From: an uncultured Oscillospiraceae bacterium
GTDB lineage: Bacteria; Bacillota; Clostridia; Oscillospirales; Oscillospiraceae
Reading direction: 5' to 3'
DNA: 64,000 nucleotides
Assembly (NCBI GenBank): GCA_902497145.1
Contig: CABVDR010000005.1
Location: 1 to 64,000 of the forward strand
Numbering within the stretch: position 1 is the stretch's first letter; every line of letters starts with the position of its first letter. Positions 52,045-60,877 of the stretch are shown in pieces. The position numbers and the translations under genes are program-made. The notes under the pieces were generated by a model. It did no database searches, was not told where the DNA came from, and worked only from the letters and a program-made list of their open reading frames with translations.

Positions 52045-53747
52045 AATACACACGTCTGGGCGACCTGCTGGTAGGCAACGGCACCATCACTCAGGACCAG
52101 CTGGAAGAGGCTCTCAGAATTCAAAAAGAAAACGGCAAACGCCTGGGCGATATTCTGCGGGATAACCACATTATTACTGAAAACCAGGTGATCGAGGCCC
52201 TGATGGCCCAGCTGGGTCTGGAGTTTATTGATTTGAACGCCTGTACCATCTCCTCCGAGATGGCCCAGCTGCTGCCCAAAAGCATCGCCAAAAAGTACCA
52301 GGTTGTGCCGGTGCGGGCCACCCGCACGGAGCTGTACCTGGCCATGTCAGACCCGCTGAACTTTACCGCCATGGAGGAGGTGGCGGCGGCGACCCGCCGC
52401 CAGGTCATTCCCATGATCGCTACTCAGGCCGCTCTGGAGCGGGCGGTGCAGAACCTGTACAGCAACCAGGGCACCATGAAGGCCATTGAGGACATGCGCC
52501 GGGATCTGGACAGCAGCCAATACGGCGCGTCGATCCGCATCGGAGATGAGTTCCAGATGTCCGCGGACGATGGGGACGAAAACGCCGCCCCCACCATCCG
52601 CCTGGTCAACTCCATCATCCACCGGGCGTATACAGAAAACGCCAGCGACATCCACCTGGAACCCACAGGGGAAAAGCTGCGCATCCGCATGCGCATCGAC
52701 GGCGTGCTGCGCAACATTATTACCGTCCCCCGGGAGCTGCAGATGTCGGTGATTTCCCGCATCAAAATCATGGCGCAAATGGACATCGCCCAGAAAAACA
52801 TTCCCCAGGACGGCCGGATCAACATGACGGTGCAGCAGGAAACTCTGGACCTGCGCGTATCCACCCTGCCCACCATTCACGGGGAGAAGATTGTGATCCG
52901 TCTGCTGCGCAAGGACGCCCGGATGATCAGCATCGACGGCATCGGCCTTCAAGGAGAAAACCGGCGCAAGTTTCTGGAACTCCTGTCTGGCTGCACTGAG
53001 GGCGTGCTGATGGTAGTAGGTCCCACCGACTCCGGCAAAACCTCCACCCTGTATACCATGATCGATCGAAAAAAAAGCGAAGAAGTGAACCTCATCTCTC
53101 TGGAAGACCCGGTGGAGTACCACATCGACGGAGTCTGTCAGGTGCAGATCAACGACCGCACCGACCTGACCTTCGCCAACGCCCTGCGGGCGGTGCTGCG
53201 TCAGGACCCGGACATCATCGCCGTGGGCGAAATCCGGGACGGCGAGACGGCAGAAATCGCCATGCGGGCCGCCATGACCGGCCACCTGGTTCTCACCACC
53301 ATCCACACCAACAACGCTCTGTCCTCCATTGACCGCCTGCTGGACATCGGCGTGGAGCCCTACCTCATCGCCGGGGCGGTGCGGGGCATTGTCTCCCAGC
53401 GGCTGGTGCGGAAAATCTGTCCCCGGTGCCGCCAGGCCTACACGCCCGCCGAGGAGGAGGCCGCCATGCTGGAGCTCCCCTGGAGCCAGGATCTGAAATT
53501 CTACCGGGGTGTCGGCTGCTCGGACTGCTTCCAGACTGGTTATCGGGGCCGAACAGCGGTGTTTGAGATTCTGCCCTTCACCCCCCAGATCCGCCGGGCC
53601 ATCCATCAGCGGGATCTCAAGCAGCTCCAGGAGGCAGTGCGCCAGTCCACCTTCCAGCCCCTTCTGGTCAACTGCGCCCAGCTGGTGACCCAGGGGATCA
53701 CCACCACGGAAGAAATCTTTAGGATCGTAGGGAGACAAGTGGAATGA
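52041..53747 (+). CDS. pilB: Type IV pilus assembly ATPase PilB
   Basis: The 568-residue protein has an N-terminal MshEN/GspE-N domain (~1-150; LGDLLVGNGTITQDQLEEAL). The AAA+ core carries Walker A GPTDSGKTSTLY (Asp where Gly is common, still fitting GxxxxGKT), an Asp box in ISLEDPVEYHIDGV, Walker B RQDPDIIAVGEIRD, a His box GHLVLTTIHTNNA, and a zinc-binding tetracysteine CPRC ... CSDC. It powers pilus extension. The MshEN domain is known to bind c-di-GMP in some relatives, which fits the neighbouring GGDEF/EAL genes. ATG overlaps the previous stop. Confidence 0.95.
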   Translation: MKYTRLGDLLVGNGTITQDQLEEALRIQKENGKRLGDILRDNHIITENQVIEALMAQLGLEFIDLNACTISSEMAQLLPKSIAKKYQVVPVRATRTELYLAMSDPLNFTAMEEVAAATRRQVIPMIATQAALERAVQNLYSNQGTMKAIEDMRRDLDSSQYGASIRIGDEFQMSADDGDENAAPTIRLVNSIIHRAYTENASDIHLEPTGEKLRIRMRIDGVLRNIITVPRELQMSVISRIKIMAQMDIAQKNIPQDGRINMTVQQETLDLRVSTLPTIHGEKIVIRLLRKDARMISIDGIGLQGENRRKFLELLSGCTEGVLMVVGPTDSGKTSTLYTMIDRKKSEEVNLISLEDPVEYHIDGVCQVQINDRTDLTFANALRAVLRQDPDIIAVGEIRDGETAEIAMRAAMTGHLVLTTIHTNNALSSIDRLLDIGVEPYLIAGAVRGIVSQRLVRKICPRCRQAYTPAEEEAAMLELPWSQDLKFYRGVGCSDCFQTGYRGRTAVFEILPFTPQIRRAIHQRDLKQLQEAVRQSTFQPLLVNCAQLVTQGITTTEEIFRIVGRQVE

Positions 53748-54856
53748 ACATCATCCAAGCCATTGAAAAAGCTAAGGCCGATCGGGCTTCCGACCTCCAT
53801 CTGGTCTGCGGTCTGCCGCCGAAATACCGGGTGGACGGAGAGATCCGGGATCTGGATCCCACCCCTCTCACTCCCCAGCAGTGCGGGGAGCTGGCCAGGG
53901 AGCTGGCTGGGGAGAGCTTCTCCCAGCTGGAAGCGGTGGGCGAGCTGGACCTGGCCCTCACCCTTGCAGGGGTGCGGTGCCGCCTGAACCTGTTTCGCCA
54001 GCAAGGGGTCTACTCCGCCGCTATCCGTCTGCTCAGTGACCACATCCCCCAGTTGGAGGAGCTGGGCCTGCCGGAGGTGGTCAAGGAGTTTGCCTCCTAC
54101 CACCAGGGGCTGGTGCTCATCACCGGCGAGACCGGCTCGGGAAAATCCACCACCCTGGCCGCCCTGCTTAACCAAATCAACCACACCCAGCGCCTCCACA
54201 TCCTCACCCTGGAGGACCCGGTGGAGTACATCTATACCCCCGACCAGTGTCTCATCAACCAGCGGGAAATTGGCCGGGACACCATGAGCTTCTCCGCCGG
54301 CCTGCGGGCCGCTTTGCGTGAGGACCCGGACGTGATCCTGGTGGGTGAGATGCGGGATCTGGACACCATCCAGACCGCCCTCACCGCCGCCGAGACGGGC
54401 CACCTGGTCTTCGGCACCGTCCACACCAACTCCGCCGCCGACTCCATCGACCGCATTGTGGACGTGTTCCCGGCGGAGCGGCAGCAGCAGATCCGCCTGC
54501 AGCTGTCCATGACCTTGAAGGCCGTCCTCTCCCAGCAGCTGCTGCCCCGGGCCAAAGAGGGCGGGCGGGTGCTGGCCTGCGAGGTAATGAAAACCGACGA
54601 CGCCATCCGCAACCTGATCCGGGAGGGCAAGACCCCCCAGATCCAGAACGCCATCCAGACCAGCGGTTCCATTGGCAACATTCTCATGGACCGCTATCTG
54701 CAAAACCTGTACCGCAGCGGGACCATCTCCCTAGAGACCATGCAGGGTGCCCTGCGGGGCGGCTCACCCCAGGTGGGGGGCACTCCCATGGGAGCGCCTA
54801 TGGGGACGCCCATGGGCGGCGGTCTGGGGGCCCGTCCCCGGGGCTTTGGCCGATGA
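53744..54856 (+). CDS. pilT: Twitching-motility retraction ATPase PilT
   Basis: The 370-residue protein shows ASDLHLVCGLPPKYRVDG, Walker A TGETGSGKSTTLAAL, the Asp box LTLEDPVEYIY, Walker B REDPDVILVGEMRDLDTI and the PilT-specific AETGHLVFGTVHTNSAADSI followed by a helical tail. It depolymerises pili and drives twitching. After ~350 the C-terminus carries a short Met/Gly/Pro repeat (GTPMGAPMGTPMGGG) not usual for PilT. ATG 53744 overlaps the pilB stop. Confidence 0.95.
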   Translation: MNIIQAIEKAKADRASDLHLVCGLPPKYRVDGEIRDLDPTPLTPQQCGELARELAGESFSQLEAVGELDLALTLAGVRCRLNLFRQQGVYSAAIRLLSDHIPQLEELGLPEVVKEFASYHQGLVLITGETGSGKSTTLAALLNQINHTQRLHILTLEDPVEYIYTPDQCLINQREIGRDTMSFSAGLRAALREDPDVILVGEMRDLDTIQTALTAAETGHLVFGTVHTNSAADSIDRIVDVFPAERQQQIRLQLSMTLKAVLSQQLLPRAKEGGRVLACEVMKTDDAIRNLIREGKTPQIQNAIQTSGSIGNILMDRYLQNLYRSGTISLETMQGALRGGSPQVGGTPMGAPMGTPMGGGLGARPRGFGR

Positions 54857-54870
54857 AGGAGGAATAGACC

Positions 54871-56076
54871 ATGCCGACCTATCGCTATGAAGCCCTGGGC
54901 GGAGACGGCCAGCGGGCCGAGGGCGTGCTGGAGGCCTCCGACAGCGCCCAGGCGGTCTCTCAGATCCGCCAAACCTATGATGTGGTGCTCAAGCTGGAGG
55001 AGATTGCCGCCCCCCGCACCGATCCTCTGGAGAAATTCCAAAAGCTGAATCTCAAGGTCTTTTCCTTGATGTGCAAGCAGTTCTCCATCATCCTCAAGTC
55101 GGGCCTGCCTCTGGTACAGACGGTGGACCTGGTGGCCTCCCAGGTTTCAGACAAGATGCTGAAAAAGCTGCTGGAGGAGGTATCCCAGGACATTGCCAAC
55201 GGCTGGAGTCTGTCTTACAGCTTCTCCCAGCGGGGCAAGAACCGTCTGCCCGTCACCTTTGTGGAAACCATCCGGGCGGGCGAGGAGTCCGGCGACCTGA
55301 TGCGTGCCTTTGAGCGCATGAGCATCTACTACGACCGTATGACCAAGACCCGGGCCAAGGCTACCAGCGCCCTCATCTACCCCGCTTTTCTCACCGTAGT
55401 GGCGGTGATCGTGGTCACCATCATCATGACCTATGCCGTGCCCACGTTCGCCTCCACTTTTGACTCCATGGATATTGAACTGCCCCTGGCTACCCGGATC
55501 GTCATTGGCGTATCCAACTTTTTCAGCCGCTATATTTGGCTGCTGCTGTGTCTGGTGGCTGGGATCCTCTTTCTGCTCCGACTGTACAGCCACACGGCCA
55601 AGGGCCGGGTTCAGATGTCCCGGCTGCGTCTGGGGCTGCCCATTCTGGGCAAGATCGCCGTCATGACGGCGGCCAGCCAGTTTGCCCACACCATGGCCGC
55701 CATGCTTTCCGCAGGCATGCCCATCCTCAACGCTTTGGACACGGCTTCCCGCTCCATCAGCAACGCCCACCTGTCCGCCCAGATTCAGGAGGTAATCCCC
55801 GGCGTGGAGGGGGGCCGCCCTCTGGGGGAGTGTATGCGCGCCTGTAAGGATCTGCCCCCCATGCTGGTGCAGATGACCGCCATGGGCGAGTCCACCGGCT
55901 CCTTGGAGTCCACCCTGGAGATCCAGGCGGAGTACTACGACAATGAGGTGGACACCCTGTCCGCCCGTGCCCTGGCCCTGCTGGAACCCATCATCATTTG
56001 CATCATGGCGTTTTTTGTCCTTGTCATTTTGCTTTCTATCTATCTGCCCATGTTCAGTATGTACGGGGCCATGTAA
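54871..56076 (+). CDS. pilC: Pilus platform protein PilC (GspF family)
   Basis: The 401-residue protein begins MPTYRYEALGGDGQRAEG, typical of PilC. It has two T2SSF repeats (~70-190 and ~270-395; MCKQFSIILKSGLPLVQTVDL and FAHTMAAMLSAGMPILNALD) and three membrane segments (~170-190, ~220-240, ~375-398). It is the inner-membrane platform on which PilB and PilT act. Confidence 0.95.
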   Translation: MPTYRYEALGGDGQRAEGVLEASDSAQAVSQIRQTYDVVLKLEEIAAPRTDPLEKFQKLNLKVFSLMCKQFSIILKSGLPLVQTVDLVASQVSDKMLKKLLEEVSQDIANGWSLSYSFSQRGKNRLPVTFVETIRAGEESGDLMRAFERMSIYYDRMTKTRAKATSALIYPAFLTVVAVIVVTIIMTYAVPTFASTFDSMDIELPLATRIVIGVSNFFSRYIWLLLCLVAGILFLLRLYSHTAKGRVQMSRLRLGLPILGKIAVMTAASQFAHTMAAMLSAGMPILNALDTASRSISNAHLSAQIQEVIPGVEGGRPLGECMRACKDLPPMLVQMTAMGESTGSLESTLEIQAEYYDNEVDTLSARALALLEPIIICIMAFFVLVILLSIYLPMFSMYGAM

Positions 56077-56086
56077 GCTTGTCGTT

Positions 56087-56109
56087 AAAGGGCGGCCACC
56101 CCGCCCTTT
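56087..56109 (+). terminator. Intercistronic hairpin between pilC and the major pilin
   Basis: AAAGGGCGG and CCGCCCTTT form a nine-base-pair stem around CCACC without a T-run. It could partly terminate or protect mRNA ends, letting the pilin message accumulate independently of the upstream genes. Confidence 0.6.
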
Positions 56110-56171
56110 GATGAATATATGTTTTTTACCTGCCGTGTGTGGCAGCAAACAATAAAAGGGAGGAGATTCCA

Positions 56172-56624
56172 ATGAATCTGAAACAGAAACTGTCTAAGAA
56201 ACTGAAGAAGTCCGGTGGCTTTACCCTCATCGAGATGCTCATCGTGGTGGCCATCATCGCCATCCTGGTGGCGGTGTCCATCCCCATGGTGGGCAGCGCC
56301 CTGGAGAAGGCCCGTGTAGCCACCGATCAGGCCAACGAGCGGGCTGCCAAGGGCGCCGCTATGGTTGAGTACCTGACCGAGGGTGAGACCGACCCTGTGA
56401 CCTATGCCTATGATGCTGAGAACGGCGTCGTTTATCTTAGTACTGAGACTGATAGCGTTGGTAAGATTAAAGCATACGGCCAGTGCTCCAAGCACAAGGG
56501 CGGCTATGTGCAGGTAGAGATCACTGCTACTGATGCAGATATGAAAGTTAATGTAACTTGGGCTGGAGATGGAATCACTAATACTGCCCCCGACGGCATC
56601 ACCGCAACCGAGGCTGACACCTGA
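56172..56624 (+). CDS. pilA: Major type IV pilin
   Basis: ATG 56172 follows GGGAGGAG. The 150-residue protein begins MNLKQKLSKKLKKSGG followed by FTLIEMLIVVAIIAILVAV, a textbook class IVa prepilin signal (cleavage before Phe, Glu at +5). The assembly helix runs to ~50, and the globular domain contains TEGETDPVTYAYDAENGVV and two possible disulphide partners are not evident (only one cysteine, in YGQCSKHK). The codons of the globular part are much more AT-rich than those of the helix, suggesting rapid diversification or replacement. It is flanked by strong hairpins, consistent with high, separate expression. Confidence 0.93.
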   Translation: MNLKQKLSKKLKKSGGFTLIEMLIVVAIIAILVAVSIPMVGSALEKARVATDQANERAAKGAAMVEYLTEGETDPVTYAYDAENGVVYLSTETDSVGKIKAYGQCSKHKGGYVQVEITATDADMKVNVTWAGDGITNTAPDGITATEADT

Positions 56625-56652
56625 TTACATTAACTACTCTGATTTTTTAACC

Positions 56653-56736
56653 CCGCCGGGGGGGTGGCCCCCGGCGGTACTACCCGAAGCGGCAAACCGC
56701 TTTGGGAGAGCTTCGGAACCTCCGGAGCTCTCCCAA
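56653..56736 (+). terminator. Two strong hairpins after the major pilin gene
   Basis: CCGCCGGGGG pairs with CCCCCGGCGG (56653-56677). TTGGGAGAGCT pairs perfectly with AGCTCTCCCAA (56702-56736), with extra pairing inside its loop. Neither has a T-run, so they probably limit read-through or stabilise the pilin mRNA rather than end all transcription. Confidence 0.7.
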
Positions 56737-56768
56737 GGCCGTTTGTAATGTTACAAAGGAGTATTCCC

Positions 56769-57545
56769 ATGGAAGCGGATGTTCTGTTACAATGGTATCT
56801 GGCCCTTTGGCTGGCCGTTCTGGGGGCGGTGCTGGGCAGCTTTCTCTGCTGCGCCGCCGACCGGGGCGGCCTGCCCACGGGTCGCTCCCGATGCGACGCC
56901 TGCGGCCATGTGCTGCGGGCTTGGGAGCTGATTCCCATATTCAGCTACTTATGTTCCAAGGGCCGCTGCCGCGCCTGCGGCGCTGCCATTCCGGGGCACT
57001 GTCTGGCCGCGGAAGTGGCCGGGGCGGTGTCCTTTGCCGCCCTGGGCCTGCACTTTGGCCTGCGCCTGGAGCTGGTAATGCAGCTCATTCTGGCCGGGCT
57101 GCTGCTTCTGCTCAGTTTAGTTGACTGGACTGCCCATCTGCTGCCTGATAAACTGCTGGCGGCGGCAGCGGTCAACCGTCTGGTCTTTCTGTTTCTGCTC
57201 CGGGAACCCCTGGGCGAGGCCCTGCCCCGGATGGCCCTGGGGGCCTTTAGTGTGTCCCTGCCCCTGCTGCTTTTGTCCCTGTTTATGGACTGGCTGCTGA
57301 AAAAAGACACTCTGGGGGGCGGGGACATCAAGCTGTTATTCGTGCTGGGGCTGTACCTCAGCTGGCTGGAAATGCTGCTGCTGCTGTTTTCCGCCTGTGT
57401 GCTGGCCCTGCTGTGGGCCGCCGGGCCGGGACGGCAGCGGGCCGGTGGGGAGATCCCCCTGGGGCCCTTTTTGGCGGCCGCCTGGCTGCTGGTCACCCTG
57501 TTTGCAACACCATGGATCCAGTGGTATTGGAACCTGCTGGGATGA
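56769..57545 (+). CDS. pilD: Prepilin peptidase PilD
   Basis: The 258-residue protein starts at ATG 56769 after AAAGGAG. It has the N-terminal methylase-type domain with paired CxxC motifs (CDACGH and CRACGA) and the two catalytic aspartates in LVDWTAHLLPD and GGGDIKLLF. About seven membrane segments follow the family topology. It removes prepilin leaders and N-methylates the new first residue; its substrates here include the giant prepilin, the minor pilins and the major pilin. Confidence 0.95.
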   Translation: MEADVLLQWYLALWLAVLGAVLGSFLCCAADRGGLPTGRSRCDACGHVLRAWELIPIFSYLCSKGRCRACGAAIPGHCLAAEVAGAVSFAALGLHFGLRLELVMQLILAGLLLLLSLVDWTAHLLPDKLLAAAAVNRLVFLFLLREPLGEALPRMALGAFSVSLPLLLLSLFMDWLLKKDTLGGGDIKLLFVLGLYLSWLEMLLLLFSACVLALLWAAGPGRQRAGGEIPLGPFLAAAWLLVTLFATPWIQWYWNLLG

Positions 57546-57557
57546 GAGGATGAAACT

Positions 57558-58577
57558 ATGTCAAAGAATGCAAAAATCAAACTGGCCTTCGATCTGGGCA
57601 ACAGCAGCCTGAAAATCGCGGCCTGGAAAAAGGGCTCTCTGGAGCTGCACGAGCTGCCCCTGCCTGAAAATCTTCTGGAAGAGGACAACGTCCTCATGCC
57701 CCACGCCTTCTCCGCCTTTTTGAAAAAGGCCAAACGGGAACTGCGGCTGCCCGGAGGACCGGCAGGGCTGGTGCTGCCCTCCAGCAAGGTGATCTGCCGC
57801 CTGGTGACCATGCCCCAGATGACCGTGGATCAGCTGATGCTGAACCTACCCTATGAGTTCAACGACTTTATTCATGGTGAACCCCACCAGTACTACTGCG
57901 ACTACGCCATGTGTGAGGACACGGAACCCTCCCCCGAGGGAGAGGAGCCCCAGATGACCATGATGGCGGCGGTAGCGCAGCGCCAGCAGATCCAGAACTA
58001 CATCCGTATGTTCGGGGACGGAGGCTTTTCTCTGCGCCTCCTGCTGCCCCAGGAGATGGCACTCATTCAGCTGGTCCAAGCGTGCCGCCGGGAGCGGCCC
58101 GAGGCGCCGGCGGAGTTCTGCTTCCTGGACCTTGGCTTCCTGTCCACCCGGGTTTTCATCATTTCCGGGGATCGGATCCAGGCTGCCCGGCGCATTCCTG
58201 TGGGCTGCCGGGATTTGGATGGGGTCATTGCCGACCTGTTCAACATGGACCGCTTCCTGGCTGACGCATACAAGCGGAGCAACCACCAGGATGTGCTGGA
58301 CGATCCCCAGTGTGGGGAGGTCTATGAACGCATTGCGGTAGAGGTACTGAAGGTGATCAACTTCTACCACTTCACCTACCGCCAGAACCAGCTGCAGGGC
58401 GTGTACTTGATCGGCGGCGGAGCGGAAATCGCTCCGCTGCGCAAGCAGCTGGAGGACACCTTGGGCCTGCCCGCTCTCTCTGCGGACACCCTCATCCCCG
58501 GCGGAGAGGGACAGGTCCAAAGCAGCGCCTTTGTGTGCGCCGCAGGGTTGCTGGCACAGCCGGAACAGGAGGGATGA
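57558..58577 (+). CDS. pilM: Pilus assembly protein PilM (actin-like)
   Basis: The 339-residue protein has an actin/FtsA-like fold: KLAFDLGNSSLKIAAW (phosphate 1), FCFLDLGFLSTRVFII (phosphate 2) and GVYLIGGGAEIAPL (adenosine motif). PilM is the cytoplasmic scaffold of the PilMNO alignment complex and binds the N-terminus of PilN, encoded next. Confidence 0.9.
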   Translation: MSKNAKIKLAFDLGNSSLKIAAWKKGSLELHELPLPENLLEEDNVLMPHAFSAFLKKAKRELRLPGGPAGLVLPSSKVICRLVTMPQMTVDQLMLNLPYEFNDFIHGEPHQYYCDYAMCEDTEPSPEGEEPQMTMMAAVAQRQQIQNYIRMFGDGGFSLRLLLPQEMALIQLVQACRRERPEAPAEFCFLDLGFLSTRVFIISGDRIQAARRIPVGCRDLDGVIADLFNMDRFLADAYKRSNHQDVLDDPQCGEVYERIAVEVLKVINFYHFTYRQNQLQGVYLIGGGAEIAPLRKQLEDTLGLPALSADTLIPGGEGQVQSSAFVCAAGLLAQPEQEG

Positions 58578-58580
58578 CCC

Positions 58581-59171
58581 ATGAAACTGGATACTGATGT
58601 GCGCGAACTGGTGGGCAAGAAAAAAGCGATCCTCCCCACCAAGCGCTCCATGAACCTCTATTTCAAAGTGGATCGCACCACCGCCCCCGCCACCATCGCG
58701 CTGTACACCCTCTTCACTCTGGTGGTGCTCCTTGGAGCGGCCAAGCTGGCCATCTACGACCCCTGGACCCAGGAGCAGCAGCTGAAACAGCAGGCTCTTG
58801 CTCTGGAGCAGCGCTCCGTCTCCCAGATGCAGGAGCTGAAAAACTACGACCAGGTATTGGAGAACTACATCCGCTCCACCCCCACTCAGGAGGAGCTGTC
58901 CCAGGTGGACACCATGGAGGTGCTGGATCTGATTGACCGCACCATCCGCCCAGCTGCCACAGTCTCTCAGGTCACCATCGAGGACAATCAGGTGCTGGTC
59001 TCCTTTTCCGGGGTCACCCTGAGCCGGGCCGCCGAACTGGTGACCCAGTTGGAGCAGTCTCCTCTGGTGACCAACCCCCACGTGGACACCGCAGCCACTA
59101 CCGAAGACAACCAGGATGCGGTAGAAATCCACATCTACTTTGAGATTTCACAGGAGGAGAGCGGTTCATGA
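58581..59171 (+). CDS. pilN: Pilus assembly protein PilN
   Basis: The 196-residue protein has a cytoplasmic N-terminus (~1-40, including SMNLYFKVDR, close to the PilM-binding INLLP-type motif). One membrane helix (TIALYTLFTLVVLLGAAKLAI) is followed by a coiled coil and a ferredoxin-like extracellular domain. Position between pilM and pilO supports the call more than sequence does. Confidence 0.8.
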   Translation: MKLDTDVRELVGKKKAILPTKRSMNLYFKVDRTTAPATIALYTLFTLVVLLGAAKLAIYDPWTQEQQLKQQALALEQRSVSQMQELKNYDQVLENYIRSTPTQEELSQVDTMEVLDLIDRTIRPAATVSQVTIEDNQVLVSFSGVTLSRAAELVTQLEQSPLVTNPHVDTAATTEDNQDAVEIHIYFEISQEESGS

Positions 59172-59710
59172 GAAAATTGACCCTGCGTGAGCGGATTTTG
59201 CTGCTCATTCTTGCCATTGTGGCGGTGATCAGCGGATATATCCTACTCTTTTATATGCCCACATCCCAGAGGATCGAGTCGCTCAACGCCCAGATCGCTC
59301 AGAGTGAGGAGCTGGTGGCCCAGCTAGAGGTCAAGTTGGAGGACCAGCGAAGGATGGAGCAGGAGCTGAAGCAGATCTCCACCCAGGAGGACGCCTCTCC
59401 CTCTATGCCGGAGTACGACAATCTCCAGGCGGTCATGGTGGAACTCAACCGCATTTTGGCCGGCTGCCAGAACTACTCCCTCTCCTTCCAGGAGGATCAG
59501 ACCCAGGACCACATCTTCGGCCGCCAAGTGACCATTCCCTTTACCTGTGCCAACTATGACCAGGCCAAGGACGTCCTGCAAAAACTCCACGATAGTTCCC
59601 TGCGGGGGCTGCTGGGCAACGTCCAGCTCTCCCAGCAGCAGAATGGAACAGTGCGGGCCACTGCTACCATCACCTTCTATGAGTACCAGCCTGAAACGCC
59701 GGAATCATAA
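59168..59710 (+). CDS. pilO: Pilus assembly protein PilO
   Basis: ATG 59168 overlaps the pilN stop (ATGA). The 180-residue protein has one membrane helix (ILLLILAIVAVISGYILLFY), a coiled coil (~40-75) and a C-terminal alpha/beta domain (FGRQVTIPFTCANYDQAKDVLQ), the PilO layout. It pairs with PilN. No pilP or pilQ follows, as expected without an outer membrane. Confidence 0.85.
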   Translation: MRKLTLRERILLLILAIVAVISGYILLFYMPTSQRIESLNAQIAQSEELVAQLEVKLEDQRRMEQELKQISTQEDASPSMPEYDNLQAVMVELNRILAGCQNYSLSFQEDQTQDHIFGRQVTIPFTCANYDQAKDVLQKLHDSSLRGLLGNVQLSQQQNGTVRATATITFYEYQPETPES

Positions 59711-59711
59711 C

Positions 59712-59751
59712 AAAAAAGGAGTCCCTTACAAAAATAAGGGGCTCCTTTTTT
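59712..59751. terminator. Bidirectional terminator ending the pilus operon
   Basis: AAAAAAGGAG and CCCTTA pair with TAAGGG and CTCCTTTTTT (one bulge). A-runs and T-runs flank both sides, so the hairpin serves the plus-strand pilus genes and the convergent minus-strand gene that ends at 59750. Confidence 0.9.
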
Positions 59752-60796
59752 ACGCTTTACTTGTCTCCTCCTGAGGCATGGCAGGAGCCAGCTCCTCGGC
59801 CTCGTTGGCCTGTTGAGGATCCAGCTCAGGCTGTGCCTGTGTGTAAGCCACCTGAAGCACCGCCTGGGGCCAGTTGAGCCGCACCCTGGGATGAAGGCCC
59901 CGCTTCTCCCCCGCCCGCTCCAAGCTCTGGAGAATTTCTCCCAGCACCGTCCGGGTGAGGTAGCCTCCCCGCCAGTGAAACACCAGCTCCCGCTTTTTCC
60001 GGGCCGCCTGTTCCCCCCGGCGCTCCACCTCCTCCAGCTTGGTGAAAGAGAGTTTCTTGGTCCGGTAATAAAATCCATCTCCGTCTGTGCAGGCGGGGGC
60101 CGGAGTGATGAGAGGCTCATGGTCCCGAAAAATCCGTCGATCCTCCAGATTGAAGTAGTCGTAACGCACCAGCTCCGAAGTACCCACGGAGTTGTCAAAT
60201 GTGGCGTCCAGATGGTAGTACTTTCCCCCGATTTTCACCACATTCCAGGCATGGCGGTATTTGATTCCCTTGTCCGGGGCGTTCTCTGAAATAACTACGA
60301 TGCACCAAATGCCCAGTTGGTCGCACAGGGCCTTCACCGACTTGGCAATACCTTCACACACCCCGACTCCCTGCCCCAGAGGGCCTAAGATCTCGTGGGA
60401 GTATGGCTTTTTCAGCTTGTCATAGCGCACCTGAGTGCAGATAAAATCGTGGATGTACCGTTCCTTTTCCCACTCAGCCAGATCCTTGGCAGGACGGGAG
60501 AGCCGTTCTACCCGAGCTTTTAGAGCTTTTTGGTGTTCCCGGATCCGTCCCTTGTCAAAGAGGTATTCCGGGCAGAACTCTACCCGCAAGGCGTCGGGGT
60601 GAACTCGGCAGGAAAAGTTGGTGATGTAAAAGATCTCCGGGCAGTCCAGGCGCAGGTAGAACAGCACCTCTCCCAGCTGCTCCATTTCCAGCCGTGGCAC
60701 GGGGAACGCGGGGCTCAAAGTTTCCACCCCTCGCTTGACGGCGTGGTAGGCCTCCTGCATGGGCTTGGTCAGCCGCTGATAGTAATAGGGCTCCAT
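59750..60796 (-). CDS. Transglutaminase-like cysteine protease-fold protein
   Basis: The 348-residue protein starts at ATG 60796 after GGAGG. Its centre has a transglutaminase-core signature: HDFICTQVRYDKLKK, the catalytic cysteine in GVGVCEGIAKSVKALCDQLG, the histidine in KYRHAWNVVKIGGKYYHLDATFD and the following aspartate. There is no signal peptide, so it may act in the cytoplasm as a peptidase or peptide N-glycanase-like enzyme. The C-terminal 100 residues contain RELVFHWRGGYLTRTVLGEIL and an acidic, Gln-rich tail. Its link to the neighbouring pilus or fermentation genes is not evident. Confidence 0.8.
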   Translation of the reverse strand: MEPYYYQRLTKPMQEAYHAVKRGVETLSPAFPVPRLEMEQLGEVLFYLRLDCPEIFYITNFSCRVHPDALRVEFCPEYLFDKGRIREHQKALKARVERLSRPAKDLAEWEKERYIHDFICTQVRYDKLKKPYSHEILGPLGQGVGVCEGIAKSVKALCDQLGIWCIVVISENAPDKGIKYRHAWNVVKIGGKYYHLDATFDNSVGTSELVRYDYFNLEDRRIFRDHEPLITPAPACTDGDGFYYRTKKLSFTKLEEVERRGEQAARKKRELVFHWRGGYLTRTVLGEILQSLERAGEKRGLHPRVRLNWPQAVLQVAYTQAQPELDPQQANEAEELAPAMPQEETSKA

Positions 60797-60826
60797 AGGG
60801 CCTCCTTCTAAAAACTTTAAAGCGCA

Positions 60827-60857
60827 AAAATCCGCGGCGCATCTGCGCCGCGGATTT
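60827..60857 (-). terminator. Intrinsic terminator of the glutaconyl-CoA decarboxylase operon
   Basis: AAATCCGCGGCGC pairs with GCGCCGCGGATTT around a four-base loop. On the minus strand it is followed by TTTTGCG. It lies 20 bases after the gcdB stop. Confidence 0.9.
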
Positions 60858-60877
60858 GATTGCAAATCGAATTTCGA

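Noticed and set aside
52347..53738. Minus-strand open frame of 463 codons opposite pilB
   Set aside because: It is a shadow of a fully motif-bearing ATPase gene.
57558..59710. pilP or pilQ secretin genes expected beside pilMNO
   Set aside because: No such gene is present; the operon ends in a terminator. This fits a cell without an outer membrane.
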